From positions 124,001-188,000 of the forward strand of contig NZ_FNSF01000008.1 in assembly GCF_900105455.1 (NCBI RefSeq): a stretch of DNA of 64,000 nt, written 5' to 3'. The notes beneath the pieces are model-generated. The model made no database searches, was not told the DNA's origin, and worked only from the letters and a program-made list of their open reading frames with translations. This stretch comes from Tenacibaculum sp. MAR_2009_124. GTDB taxonomy: Bacteria; Bacteroidota; Bacteroidia; Flavobacteriales; Flavobacteriaceae. Positions 1-8,685 of the stretch are shown here, piece by piece. A program made the translations under genes and the position numbers. The first letter of the stretch is position 1, and each line of letters starts with the position of its first letter.

Positions 1-57
1 ATTTTCACGTTCGGATTTCTGTTCTATTTCAAACACTTGATTTACTATTTCTATCAT
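1..57 (-). CDS. 5' end of an unidentified gene running off the left edge
   Basis: An ATG at 55-57 on the minus strand opens a frame that stays open for all 19 codons to the window edge, beginning MIEIVNQVFEIEQK. A TANNTTTG box (TATATTTG, 78-85 minus) lies about 20 nt upstream, as expected for a short 5' leader. The gene is separated from gldN by a terminator, so it is probably its own transcription unit. The product cannot be recognised from so little sequence, and a chance ORF is possible. Confidence 0.45.
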   Translation of the reverse strand, partial: MIEIVNQVFEIEQKSEREN

Positions 58-94
58 AACATTTTTTAGAAGCTTTTCAAATATACAAAAAGTA

Positions 95-131
95 AAAAAG
101 AGTGTTTGCATAGTACAAACACTCTTTTTTT
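95..131 (-). terminator. rho-independent terminator after gldN
   Basis: A perfect 10-bp stem (AGAGTGTTTG with CAAACACTCT, 7-nt loop) is flanked by an A-run on one side and a T-run on the other, so it can work in both directions. It lies about 25 nt after the gldN stop on the minus strand and probably ends the gldKLMN transcript. Confidence 0.85.
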
Positions 132-153
132 GAAATTATTAAATGTGAACTTT

Positions 154-1023
154 CTAGTAATTCCACATGTCCATTTCTCTATCTCTGATTCCTTCTTTAA
201 TTCTATTAGCTTCTAATAGTTGGAATAATGAATTACCTCTTACGTAATCTTTAATTGATCTGTCACCATAAAGATTCTCTTCTTTCTGAATAACAGCATT
301 AAATCTACGCGCGTTTAATAGGTTATCATAAGAGATTGGCCTCGCCGAGTTCATTGCATTGAAAACTTTAGACTTATGTAATGTTTCTCTCGTATCTGGA
401 TAGAATGCCCAAAATAATGCATAGATATTATCACCATCGTCGATTTCCTCTCTTCCTAAAACCTGAACATCAGGTCCCATTGGAGCAATACCAAGTAAAC
501 GATACTTTAACTCACCTTGTCTCTTATCGAAATACCAGATACCCTTAAGCATATAGCCTTTTACCTGCTCAGACTTGATTTCGTAAGGATCTATGTTTCC
601 ATATCCATCATCTCTTAAATCTAAGGTCTTTTCCTTGATTTCATCAATTCCAATTTTCGAAGTGAAATATGAGTCGTCATACACCTCTTTAATTTCACCA
701 TCTCTAATTCCTTTCAATAAAGAATCATATAATGAACGTCTATTGTTACCAGCACTAACGGTATCAATTGGATAGTAATAAGGTAAATTAATTTTTTGAT
801 TTAAATCAATGTATTCCCACACTACCTTCGACCATAATACATCTCTATCACTTATATTTCCGTATGGTAATGGTTTTTCATCTTCAGAAGCTATTTGAGC
901 CTCCGATTTAAATCCAATTTCGCTTACCTTTTTAGCATTTAAAAGGTTTGCTTGGGCACTTGCGTAACTTGTTGATACAAGTGTTAATGCAACCAAATAA
1001 AAACGCTTCCAATTCATACTCAT
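154..1023 (-). CDS. gldN: gliding motility / type IX secretion protein GldN
   Basis: GldN is a periplasmic component that, with GldK, forms the ring-like part of the type IX secretion system under the outer membrane. The 289-residue protein starts with a signal peptide (basic start, hydrophobic core, cleavage near ASAQA). The family body follows, with DRDVLWSKVVWEYIDL near residue 60 and LFWAFYPDTRETLHK near residue 205. It is last in gldK-gldL-gldM-gldN, 12 nt after gldM. A second in-frame Met two codons in is an equally possible start. Confidence 0.95.
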   Translation of the reverse strand: MSMNWKRFYLVALTLVSTSYASAQANLLNAKKVSEIGFKSEAQIASEDEKPLPYGNISDRDVLWSKVVWEYIDLNQKINLPYYYPIDTVSAGNNRRSLYDSLLKGIRDGEIKEVYDDSYFTSKIGIDEIKEKTLDLRDDGYGNIDPYEIKSEQVKGYMLKGIWYFDKRQGELKYRLLGIAPMGPDVQVLGREEIDDGDNIYALFWAFYPDTRETLHKSKVFNAMNSARPISYDNLLNARRFNAVIQKEENLYGDRSIKDYVRGNSLFQLLEANRIKEGIRDREMDMWNY

Positions 1024-1035
1024 CTATTTTTCTTA

Positions 1036-2568
1036 TTAATTTGTAATCTCAATATTTACGGGTAAAACCTTCTTAAGTTTATAGTTAGACCCTGAAACCG
1101 ATGCTTTAATATCGAATATAGATATTAAATCATTTCTTCTTGCCTTAGCTAGTGCTTTCTTAGCTCTAGCATTTAAACGTGTTCCTGTTACAGGTATTGT
1201 AATTTGACCCGGTATTTTAATTTTAAAACTAGATACGTTTAATTTCAAATCAAATAAGAAATCTGGTAACCCAGCACCTACAACTATTTTAGCAACACTT
1301 GACTTCGGCATTCTTACAGTACCAAACTGATTTCTCACCATACCATTTGCTGATGGAATATCCTTTATTCTGAACTTCTTTGATGAGCTCACAGGTGTTC
1401 CACTTGGTAATTTACCGCTAACTCTAATCGAAACTTCATTACCAGCTTTCGGTCTCATCGCATAGCTATTACCTTTAACTCTACTAAGACCTGGTGCGCT
1501 TGCCGTTACCTTATTTCCTGATATTCCAGGAATAGAAATTGTTAACGGGTTTGTTAAACCACGATACACCACGTTCATTTTATCAGCAGATATAACCGCA
1601 TCGTTTGGCTTTGGAATTACAGAGTAACCTCCTTTAATAGGGATTTCAACTAAAGAGTCACCTTCTTTGAAAAAGAAACTACCTTTTAAATCCTTATCAC
1701 CAACACCACCAGCTGGACCATCTAAAATAACCTGACCTGCCTTTATTTTACTTTCCGCGATTTCTTTTCCGTTAAGAACTACTCTCTCTGCAGTTAAATT
1801 AGGATCATTTTTACCAAGTACAATTTTACCAGATAATTTTTCTCCAGGATAATAAGCATTCTTTTCAAAAACTACCATCGCATCGTAATTCGTCATCGAT
1901 ACTGCTTTCGATAGCTCTCCTTGTAATAATGTAGCCAATGCATCAGATTCTGTTGTTTTTATATCAGATTGAATCTGTGTCATTTTAGTTAGAGATGCAA
2001 TTAAAGGAAATCCTTCGTAGTTATAACTTAACCAAGATTTTTTAATTCCTTCTTTATCCTTAACATCATTAGTACTAAAACGTGCTTTAATAACTTTTGC
2101 TAAATCATTTTCTCCTAAAACTTCAAGAGCTTTATCTCTAAAGGTTTGTATCTTTTTTACAAATTCAGTACCGTTCTTTGATATCTTGCCATTTGCAAAA
2201 AAGTACTGATCTAAATAACCTGACTTATCCATTGCTTCATAAGCCTTCTTATCTTTTAAATCAGCAGTCATTTTACCTTTAAGGTCTTCGATATAATTAA
2301 ACAACTCATCAGCCATAACACGTAATTTATCCGTGTCCTCTTTGGCTTTTCCATATTGTTTAGCCTGCTCTGAAGCTTTTAACGCTAACGCTTCATAAGA
2401 AGCTTGGTTTGATTTAGTTGTCCTAGTATTCGATTCAGACAACTTTTCGTTCATTAATCCAAAAGCTGATAAAACTTCCTTACTCATATTCATTGCCAAC
2501 ATTGCAATAAAAACAAGATACATTAAGTTTACCATCCTTTGCCTAGGTGATTGTTTTCCTCCTGCCAT
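1036..2568 (-). CDS. gldM: gliding motility / type IX secretion motor protein GldM
   Basis: GldM spans the inner membrane once and reaches through the periplasm. With GldL it converts the proton gradient into the motion that drives secretion and gliding. The 510-residue protein has one N-terminal membrane helix (about residues 15-35, LMYLVFIAMLAMNM). A helical section follows, then beta-rich domains rich in Gly, Pro and Lys, as in known GldM. It lies 44 nt after gldL. Confidence 0.96.
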   Translation of the reverse strand: MAGGKQSPRQRMVNLMYLVFIAMLAMNMSKEVLSAFGLMNEKLSESNTRTTKSNQASYEALALKASEQAKQYGKAKEDTDKLRVMADELFNYIEDLKGKMTADLKDKKAYEAMDKSGYLDQYFFANGKISKNGTEFVKKIQTFRDKALEVLGENDLAKVIKARFSTNDVKDKEGIKKSWLSYNYEGFPLIASLTKMTQIQSDIKTTESDALATLLQGELSKAVSMTNYDAMVVFEKNAYYPGEKLSGKIVLGKNDPNLTAERVVLNGKEIAESKIKAGQVILDGPAGGVGDKDLKGSFFFKEGDSLVEIPIKGGYSVIPKPNDAVISADKMNVVYRGLTNPLTISIPGISGNKVTASAPGLSRVKGNSYAMRPKAGNEVSIRVSGKLPSGTPVSSSKKFRIKDIPSANGMVRNQFGTVRMPKSSVAKIVVGAGLPDFLFDLKLNVSSFKIKIPGQITIPVTGTRLNARAKKALAKARRNDLISIFDIKASVSGSNYKLKKVLPVNIEITN

Positions 2569-2612
2569 AATTTATAAAACTTTTTAAGTTAATAATTAGA
2601 TAAAAAATCTAA

Positions 2613-3263
2613 TTATTTATTAGACATTGCAGATAACATTCCACCATAAACTCCGTTTAAAGACGATAAGTTTGTAGCTAATGAATCCATTTGCTCTTGT
2701 AAACGTTGTGTATTCTCTACCATTGCTGAATTAATTTCAGCCTGTCTTGAAGCATTGTCCACCTGAGTAGAGTATAAGCTATTTAATGACTCCATTTTTG
2801 CAGCAGCCATTGCCATTTGTTCGTTGTATTGGTTCGTTGAAGAAACAGTTTCTGATGTTGCTGTTAATCCTTCAGCAGCTCCTTGGAAATTTTTAATACT
2901 ACTTCCTAAGCTTGAAATTAATTCAGAATCTAATTGAGCTTCTTTTAAAATGTTATCCAACTTTTGCGACAACATACTTTGAGCTTCATCAGGAGATGCC
3001 TCCTTGTCCTTACCTCCTAAAGAAGATCCTCCACCTAATTCAGGATAAACCTTTGTCCAGTCTAGTTCTTCTTCAATTGGTTCGAAAGCCGATATAGCAA
3101 AAATAATTGCTTCTACCACTAATCCAGCCGTTAGCATAACGCCACCTGTTAATGGACCAATTTTAAAGTGCATAATTTTGAATAAAGCTCCTAAGATTAC
3201 TACAGAGGCTCCAAGCCCGTAGGCCATGTTAAATACTTTTTTAGCTGATCTTGATTGTGCCAT
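2613..3263 (-). CDS. gldL: gliding motility / type IX secretion motor protein GldL
   Basis: GldL is the cytoplasmic-membrane partner of GldM in the type IX secretion motor. Two hydrophobic helices lie in the first 65 residues. The second (VVEAIIFAISAFEP) carries the acidic residue thought from work on the family to take part in proton conduction. The remaining 150 residues are cytoplasmic and predicted helical, rich in Ala, Gln and Ser. The 216-residue length is normal for the family. The gene sits between gldK and gldM. Confidence 0.96.
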   Translation of the reverse strand: MAQSRSAKKVFNMAYGLGASVVILGALFKIMHFKIGPLTGGVMLTAGLVVEAIIFAISAFEPIEEELDWTKVYPELGGGSSLGGKDKEASPDEAQSMLSQKLDNILKEAQLDSELISSLGSSIKNFQGAAEGLTATSETVSSTNQYNEQMAMAAAKMESLNSLYSTQVDNASRQAEINSAMVENTQRLQEQMDSLATNLSSLNGVYGGMLSAMSNK

Positions 3264-3321
3264 AATTTTTAATTTTTAAGGGAATTTAATTAATATTTAA
3301 GTTTAATTTGGGTACTTCTTT

Positions 3322-4686
3322 TTATTGGCTCTTATTTGTTCCTAAATAATCCTGAACAGTTCTAAATCCAATATAACTCCTAGCGGTATCTGCATACTCC
3401 CAATCTCTCGAACTTACTTCCAAGAAATAAGCTACATCTTTCCATGATCCTCCACGAATAATTTTTCTTCTATTTTCTCTATTTTCTACATTAGGGTTCA
3501 TTGTTGATCCCATGTAATATGACATTTGGTTGTACGCTGTATTTGTCCACTCAGCTACATTACCTGCCATGTTATATAATCCATATTCATTAGCATTATA
3601 AGAGTTCGCTTCAACTGTGTATAAGGCACCATCCGCAGCATAATCTCCTCTTACTGGTTTAAAGTTTGCTAAGAAACAACCTCTATCACTTGTAGTACTT
3701 GGACCTCCCCATGGGTACTTAGCATAGTTCAATCCACCACGAGCTGCGTATTCCCACTCAGCTTCTGTTGGTAATCTATATGCTGGGACTAATCCTAATT
3801 TTTTCTTTGAACGTTGATATCCATTTTTCCATTTGGTTCTCCAATGACAAAACGCTTTTGCTTGACGCCAACTCACACCAACTACTGGATAGTTTTCATA
3901 AGCTTTGTGCGCAAAATATTCTTGGTGCATTGGATCATTGTATGAATAATTAAAGTCTTTAATCCAAACTGTGGTATCAGGATAAATATTAATTACCTCA
4001 TCTTTCATGAATTCTTTTCTATCTTTTCCAAATCTCGCAGCATTTTCATTATCGAACCAATAATAGCGGTAATTTAATAATTTTGTATTAAATGTTCTAA
4101 TTCCATCCAAGGCTTCATCTTTCTTAATGTATAAAGAATCCATTACCTCAACGTAATCAGCATCAGGAAACTCTTGGTTTTCCCACATAATTTCCTCATT
4201 CCAGTTTAGAGGTTTTAATGAATCTAAACCTTCTCCTAGTTCATAGTAATTCTCACGCATATATTTTTCATACGGAGTTTCATTTACAGTATCCTTTGAA
4301 GCAAAAGCATATAACTGAATACCTTCTGGCTTCTCATCACCTTCACCTGAAGAGGCAAACTCTGCTTGCATCGCTAATTTAGTTCGAGTAATAGAATCTC
4401 TTACCCAAAAAACGAACTGTTTATATTCACTATTTGTAATTTCAGACTCATCCATATAAAAAGGCTGAACTGTTACAGTTTTTGTTGGAGCATTCATAGT
4501 TCCTAAGGGATCTTCATCTTGCTTACCCATAGTAAAAGAACCTCCTGGTATTTTCGCCATTCCAAATGGTTTTTCAGCAAACCATTTTCTTTTCGATTTC
4601 ACACCAACCAACTCTCCTCTATCGCCGCTAGAACCACAGGCGTATACGATAGACACTAATAATGCACATACTGCTAATTTCTTCAT
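3322..4686 (-). CDS. gldK: gliding motility / type IX secretion lipoprotein GldK
   Basis: GldK is an outer-membrane lipoprotein that forms the periplasmic ring with GldN. The 454-residue sequence has a lipobox (SIVYAC, Cys17). From about residue 45 it has a formylglycine-generating-enzyme-like fold: IPGGSFTMG, VVGVSWRQAKAFCHW, YRLPTEAEWEYAARGG, GNVAEWT and a closing IRGGSW...GFR. It is first in gldKLMN. A near-consensus promoter lies about 30-60 nt upstream. Confidence 0.96.
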   Translation of the reverse strand: MKKLAVCALLVSIVYACGSSGDRGELVGVKSKRKWFAEKPFGMAKIPGGSFTMGKQDEDPLGTMNAPTKTVTVQPFYMDESEITNSEYKQFVFWVRDSITRTKLAMQAEFASSGEGDEKPEGIQLYAFASKDTVNETPYEKYMRENYYELGEGLDSLKPLNWNEEIMWENQEFPDADYVEVMDSLYIKKDEALDGIRTFNTKLLNYRYYWFDNENAARFGKDRKEFMKDEVINIYPDTTVWIKDFNYSYNDPMHQEYFAHKAYENYPVVGVSWRQAKAFCHWRTKWKNGYQRSKKKLGLVPAYRLPTEAEWEYAARGGLNYAKYPWGGPSTTSDRGCFLANFKPVRGDYAADGALYTVEANSYNANEYGLYNMAGNVAEWTNTAYNQMSYYMGSTMNPNVENRENRRKIIRGGSWKDVAYFLEVSSRDWEYADTARSYIGFRTVQDYLGTNKSQ

Positions 4687-4715
4687 ACTTTATTCTTTTC
4701 TTATAAAAAGAGGCG

Positions 4716-4746
4716 TAAACCTATTATTTTTTTTATTAAAAAACAA
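4716..4746 (-). promoter_or_regulatory. candidate promoter of the gldKLMN operon
   Basis: Read on the minus strand, TTG (4744-4746) is followed after 20 nt by TAGGTTTA (4716-4723). This differs by one base from the Bacteroidota -7 box TANNTTTG and has the usual spacing. It lies 30 nt upstream of the gldK start. This is a motif match only. Confidence 0.45.
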
Positions 4747-4788
4747 TTTCGAGTTACAAAAAATGCCCCTAACTAACTTAACTTCCTT

Positions 4789-5943
4789 TTACGCAAGCTT
4801 TTGCAATGCTTTAAACCATCTTTTGGGAATCTTTAACTTGAGAGCTTCTTCATAATCTCGATAGCTACATGGTATTAACGCATGTCTTTTATGTTTATTA
4901 TTCGATATTAAATTTATTTCCATCCACCAACGACCACTTCTATCACTTTTGTAAAAATTTAGTGGATCATCGTCATCTAAAATCACTGTATATTTTTCAT
5001 AACTTTCCTTTGAAGCAAAAGGATAATCGTTTGCTCTTTTATTTACTCCTTCTATAAAATACCAAATGATTTGGGCTATTAATTTTGCTGTTTGATTATT
5101 AACATCTATAGCTCCATTATATTCATAAACTCCAAAAGAAGTTACCTTATCACTTATTCCAGCATACCTCGCTATAGCACAAGCATCTTCGCCATAAAAT
5201 CCATTTGGTGAAGCATTCGTGTTACCTGGAGCATCGCTTTGTCGAACGCATCCGATATCAAAACTAACAATATCTGCATCTCTCAAAATTGGCTCAACCA
5301 AGGTAATATCCTTAACTTCACCCAACCTGTAAGCATCAAAATACAACTTATCAACTAGTTGAATTTCTTCTTGAGAATTAAAAAATGTTTGATATCCAAT
5401 ATTACTATAATTAAACAAGTTATTGGGCTCTTCCATTATTATTTTACTAAGGAAAGATCTTGACATTAAATCTTCTTCCGAAGTTCCAATATCAAATCGA
5501 CTATCAACTGAAACTAAGTTTACAGTTTGCTCAAGTTCATCATATCCTCTATAATTGGCATATGTTAAGTCTTGAGTACCTCCAATAATTATAGGAATAA
5601 TTCCCTGTTTGATTAAAAATGACACAGTCTTAGAAACTGCAAAGTAAGTATCTTGTATTGTGCTACCCTGTTCTATATTTCCTAAATCAGCAATTGAAAC
5701 ATGCCAACCTCCTGAAAACAATTGATACAATTCTTTACGAACACTATACAAACCTTCATAAGTATTAAATTGCTCAGCTCCCCTGCTCTCAGCAACTCCT
5801 ATGACGGCAATTTTCACTCCAGATAATTCTGGAAAGCCTTCTTCAGTATGCAATTGCACCAATTTACCAAGCACCATAGCTGGGCATGACATAATATTGG
5901 TAACTACCGAATTTTCTAATGGTGAAAAGAATTCGACATTCAT
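4789..5943 (-). CDS. formimidoylglutamase-like protein of the arginase/agmatinase family
   Basis: This 384-residue protein belongs to the ureohydrolase (arginase/agmatinase/HutG) fold. Family motifs are visible: PIIIGGTQDLTYAN near residue 120, SVDSRFDIG near residue 145 and DADIVSFDIGCVRQSDAPG near residue 230. These correspond to the metal-binding GGxHxx, DxHxD and SxDxDxxDP motifs, but several His/Asp ligands are changed (GGTQD for GGxHS; VDSRFD for IDAHxD). The metal site may therefore be altered and the activity is uncertain. It lies between topA and gldK. Confidence 0.75.
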   Translation of the reverse strand: MNVEFFSPLENSVVTNIMSCPAMVLGKLVQLHTEEGFPELSGVKIAVIGVAESRGAEQFNTYEGLYSVRKELYQLFSGGWHVSIADLGNIEQGSTIQDTYFAVSKTVSFLIKQGIIPIIIGGTQDLTYANYRGYDELEQTVNLVSVDSRFDIGTSEEDLMSRSFLSKIIMEEPNNLFNYSNIGYQTFFNSQEEIQLVDKLYFDAYRLGEVKDITLVEPILRDADIVSFDIGCVRQSDAPGNTNASPNGFYGEDACAIARYAGISDKVTSFGVYEYNGAIDVNNQTAKLIAQIIWYFIEGVNKRANDYPFASKESYEKYTVILDDDDPLNFYKSDRSGRWWMEINLISNNKHKRHALIPCSYRDYEEALKLKIPKRWFKALQKLA

Positions 5944-6004
5944 TTATTTAAGGGGATTAAAAGTATCGCAATATACTAAAAAAACTATTTCAACCTAGAA
6001 TTGT

Positions 6005-8479
6005 TTATTTCTTTTTTTTGGTTGTTTTCTTTTTAGGAGTTTTGGCCTCAATCATTTTAACAGCTTCTTTCTGAGTAAGTTTCTCTATCTCCGTTGTTTT
6101 CGGAAGTTCCACTTTTATTTTTCCTTTGATAACGTTAAAACGTCCCCATCTGGCTTTTTCTACTCTAATACCAACTTCTTCAAAATTGTGAATCAGTTTT
6201 TCTCTTTCCTTACGTTTCTTATCTTCAATTAATTCTTCTAAATCCGTTTGAGATAAGTTATCAAAGTCATATTTCTTATTTACGTTGATAAAAATTGAAT
6301 TCCATTTTATGAAAGGACCAAAACGACCAACTCCTTTTTGTATTGGCATCCCTTCATAGGTTCCAATTGGTGCGTCAGCCTTTCTCTTTTCTTCAATTAA
6401 CTCAACGGCTCTATCTAAATCAACAGACATTGGATTCTCTCCTTTCTCAAGAGAAACGTACTTCCCATCAAACTTTATATATGGTCCGAAACGCCCATTT
6501 GCTACAACTACTTCCTTCTCTTCATAATCACCTAAAGTTTTAGGAAGTTTAAACAAATCCATTGCTTCTTCATAAGTAATAGAGCTCATAGTTTGATCTC
6601 CTTGTAAACTTGCAAACTTAGGTTTTTCTTCATCTGTTGCTTCGCCTATCTGCACCATCGCACCAAATCGTCCTAAACGTACATATACATTTTTACCACT
6701 ATCGGGATCAATCCCTAACAAACGTTGACCACTTGCTCTATCAGCATTCGCGGCAACATCTTCTACATGTAAATGAAAGCTTTTATAAAAATCTTTGATC
6801 ATAGCCGTCCAATCTTCTTTACCTGACGCTATCTCATCAAACTCATCCTCCACCTTCGCAGTAAAGCCATAATCTAATACCGATTCGAAATTTTCAACTA
6901 GGAAATCATTTACAATATTACCTATATCTGTAGGAACTAATTTCCCTTTATCTGAACCAACTTTTTCACTCAATTCTTTTTCTGATATACTATCATCACT
7001 TAATACTAATTGAGCATATTTTCTTTCTTTACCTTCTACCGTTCCTTTTTCTATATATTGTCTTCTTTGGATTGTAGAAATTGTTGGTGCATAGGTAGAA
7101 GGACGCCCAATACCAAGTTCTTCTAATCTTTTAACAAGTGCCGCTTCAGTATATCTAGCTGGAGGTCTCGTATATCTTTCCGTTGCCAAAATAACTTGAT
7201 TGGTAAGACCTTCACCAATTACCATTTTAGGCAACATTCCTTCCTGCTCTTCGTCTTCATTGTCATTTCCTTCTAAATATACCTTTAGGAAACCTTCAAA
7301 CTTAATCACCTCTCCATTTGCTAAAAAGGTTTTATCGTTTTTATTATTATCAATTTTAACTGAAGTTCTTTCCAATTGAGCATCACTCATTTGAGAAGCT
7401 AATGTTCTCTTCCAAATTAAACTATACAATCTATCTTGATCATAATCTACAGAAACCTCATGGCGTGACATATCTGTTGGGCGAATCGCTTCGTGAGCTT
7501 CCTGTGCTCCTTTTGATTTGGTTGAATAGTTTCTTGGCTTACTAAATTCAGCTCCGTAATAACTAGTTATCTCGCTCTGGGCAGCTTTTTTAGCATCATT
7601 AGATAGATTTACACTATCTGTTCTCATATATGTTATTAATCCAGCTTCATATAACCTTTGCGCCATCATCATTGTTTTTGCCACGGGAAAACCAAGTTTT
7701 CTCGATGCCTCCTGCTGTAATGTTGATGTTGTAAACGGAGCTGCTGGAGATTTTTTAGCAGGTTTTTTCTGCAAATCAGCTACATTAAATACAGCGTTCA
7801 AACACGATTTTAAAAATGCTTCCGCCTCTTCCTTAGAAGGAAAATTTTTTCCTAATTTTGCTTTAAACTTCTTCCCTTCTTGACTTATAAACTCTGCGTC
7901 AACACGATAAGAAGCCTGAGCATTGAAGGCCTCTATTTCTCTTTCTCTCTCAACTATTAACCTAACAGCTACTGACTGAACTCTACCAGCTGAAAGCCCT
8001 CCTTTTACTTTTCTCCAAAGTACAGGTGATAACTCATAACCAACGAGCCTATCTAAGATTCTTCTTGCTTGCTGTGCATTTACAAGATTATAATTAATAG
8101 TTCTTGGATTATCAACAGCTCTTAGTATAGCATTTTTAGTAATCTCATGAAAAACAATTCTTTTCGTACAATCATCTTTCAATTTTAATTGTTCAAACAA
8201 GTGCCAAGCAATTGCCTCTCCCTCCCGATCCTCATCGGAAGCTAACCACACAGTCTCTGCTTTTTTAGCTAGATCTTTTAGTTTTTTCACTACAGCTTTC
8301 TTATCTGTCGAAACAACATAATTGGGTTTAAAATCTCCTTCAACATCAATACCTAACTCTTTTGATGGAAGATCCGCAATATGCCCAAAACTAGACTCTA
8401 CCCGAAAATCTTTACCTAAAAATTTTTCAATAGTTTTCGCTTTTGCTGGTGACTCTACTATAACTAAATTCTTTGCCAT
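6005..8479 (-). CDS. topA: DNA topoisomerase I (type IA)
   Basis: TopA relaxes negative supercoils by cutting one strand through a tyrosine. The start chosen is the Met of MAKNLVIVESPAKAKTIEKF, giving 824 residues. The open frame extends 19 codons further up but only this start matches the family. A Toprim domain (VWLASDEDREGEAIAWH) comes first, then the catalytic segment ITYMRTDSVNLS with the active-site Tyr. Several C-terminal GRFGP-type repeats follow, and the tail is Lys-rich (TPKKKTTKKKK). No Cys4 zinc fingers are present, as is usual in this phylum. Confidence 0.96.
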   Translation of the reverse strand: MAKNLVIVESPAKAKTIEKFLGKDFRVESSFGHIADLPSKELGIDVEGDFKPNYVVSTDKKAVVKKLKDLAKKAETVWLASDEDREGEAIAWHLFEQLKLKDDCTKRIVFHEITKNAILRAVDNPRTINYNLVNAQQARRILDRLVGYELSPVLWRKVKGGLSAGRVQSVAVRLIVEREREIEAFNAQASYRVDAEFISQEGKKFKAKLGKNFPSKEEAEAFLKSCLNAVFNVADLQKKPAKKSPAAPFTTSTLQQEASRKLGFPVAKTMMMAQRLYEAGLITYMRTDSVNLSNDAKKAAQSEITSYYGAEFSKPRNYSTKSKGAQEAHEAIRPTDMSRHEVSVDYDQDRLYSLIWKRTLASQMSDAQLERTSVKIDNNKNDKTFLANGEVIKFEGFLKVYLEGNDNEDEEQEGMLPKMVIGEGLTNQVILATERYTRPPARYTEAALVKRLEELGIGRPSTYAPTISTIQRRQYIEKGTVEGKERKYAQLVLSDDSISEKELSEKVGSDKGKLVPTDIGNIVNDFLVENFESVLDYGFTAKVEDEFDEIASGKEDWTAMIKDFYKSFHLHVEDVAANADRASGQRLLGIDPDSGKNVYVRLGRFGAMVQIGEATDEEKPKFASLQGDQTMSSITYEEAMDLFKLPKTLGDYEEKEVVVANGRFGPYIKFDGKYVSLEKGENPMSVDLDRAVELIEEKRKADAPIGTYEGMPIQKGVGRFGPFIKWNSIFINVNKKYDFDNLSQTDLEELIEDKKRKEREKLIHNFEEVGIRVEKARWGRFNVIKGKIKVELPKTTEIEKLTQKEAVKMIEAKTPKKKTTKKKK

Positions 8480-8621
8480 TTTTCTAACTCTTAAAATAGG
8501 CACACTAAATAAAAAGTGGCTCTTTTCAGTTTGCAAAAGTAGCCACTTTTTTTTTATTTGTCCTTTTATTGATGAAATTTACTTTTGAAATCAAATTCAC
8601 CTTCAATTAATTTCTGTCATC

Positions 8622-8655
8622 TTGTCATATTATATCTATTTTGGTTGTATCTTTG
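8622..8655 (+). promoter_or_regulatory. miaB promoter
   Basis: TTG (8622-8624) and TATCTTTG (8648-8655), a full TANNTTTG box, are 23 nt apart, at the upper end of the known spacing. The box lies about 30 nt before the miaB ATG. TGTCAT occurs twice just upstream or overlapping (8614-8628). Confidence 0.6.
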
Positions 8656-8685
8656 CTGTCTATTTTTTACTACGATTTAGATTTT

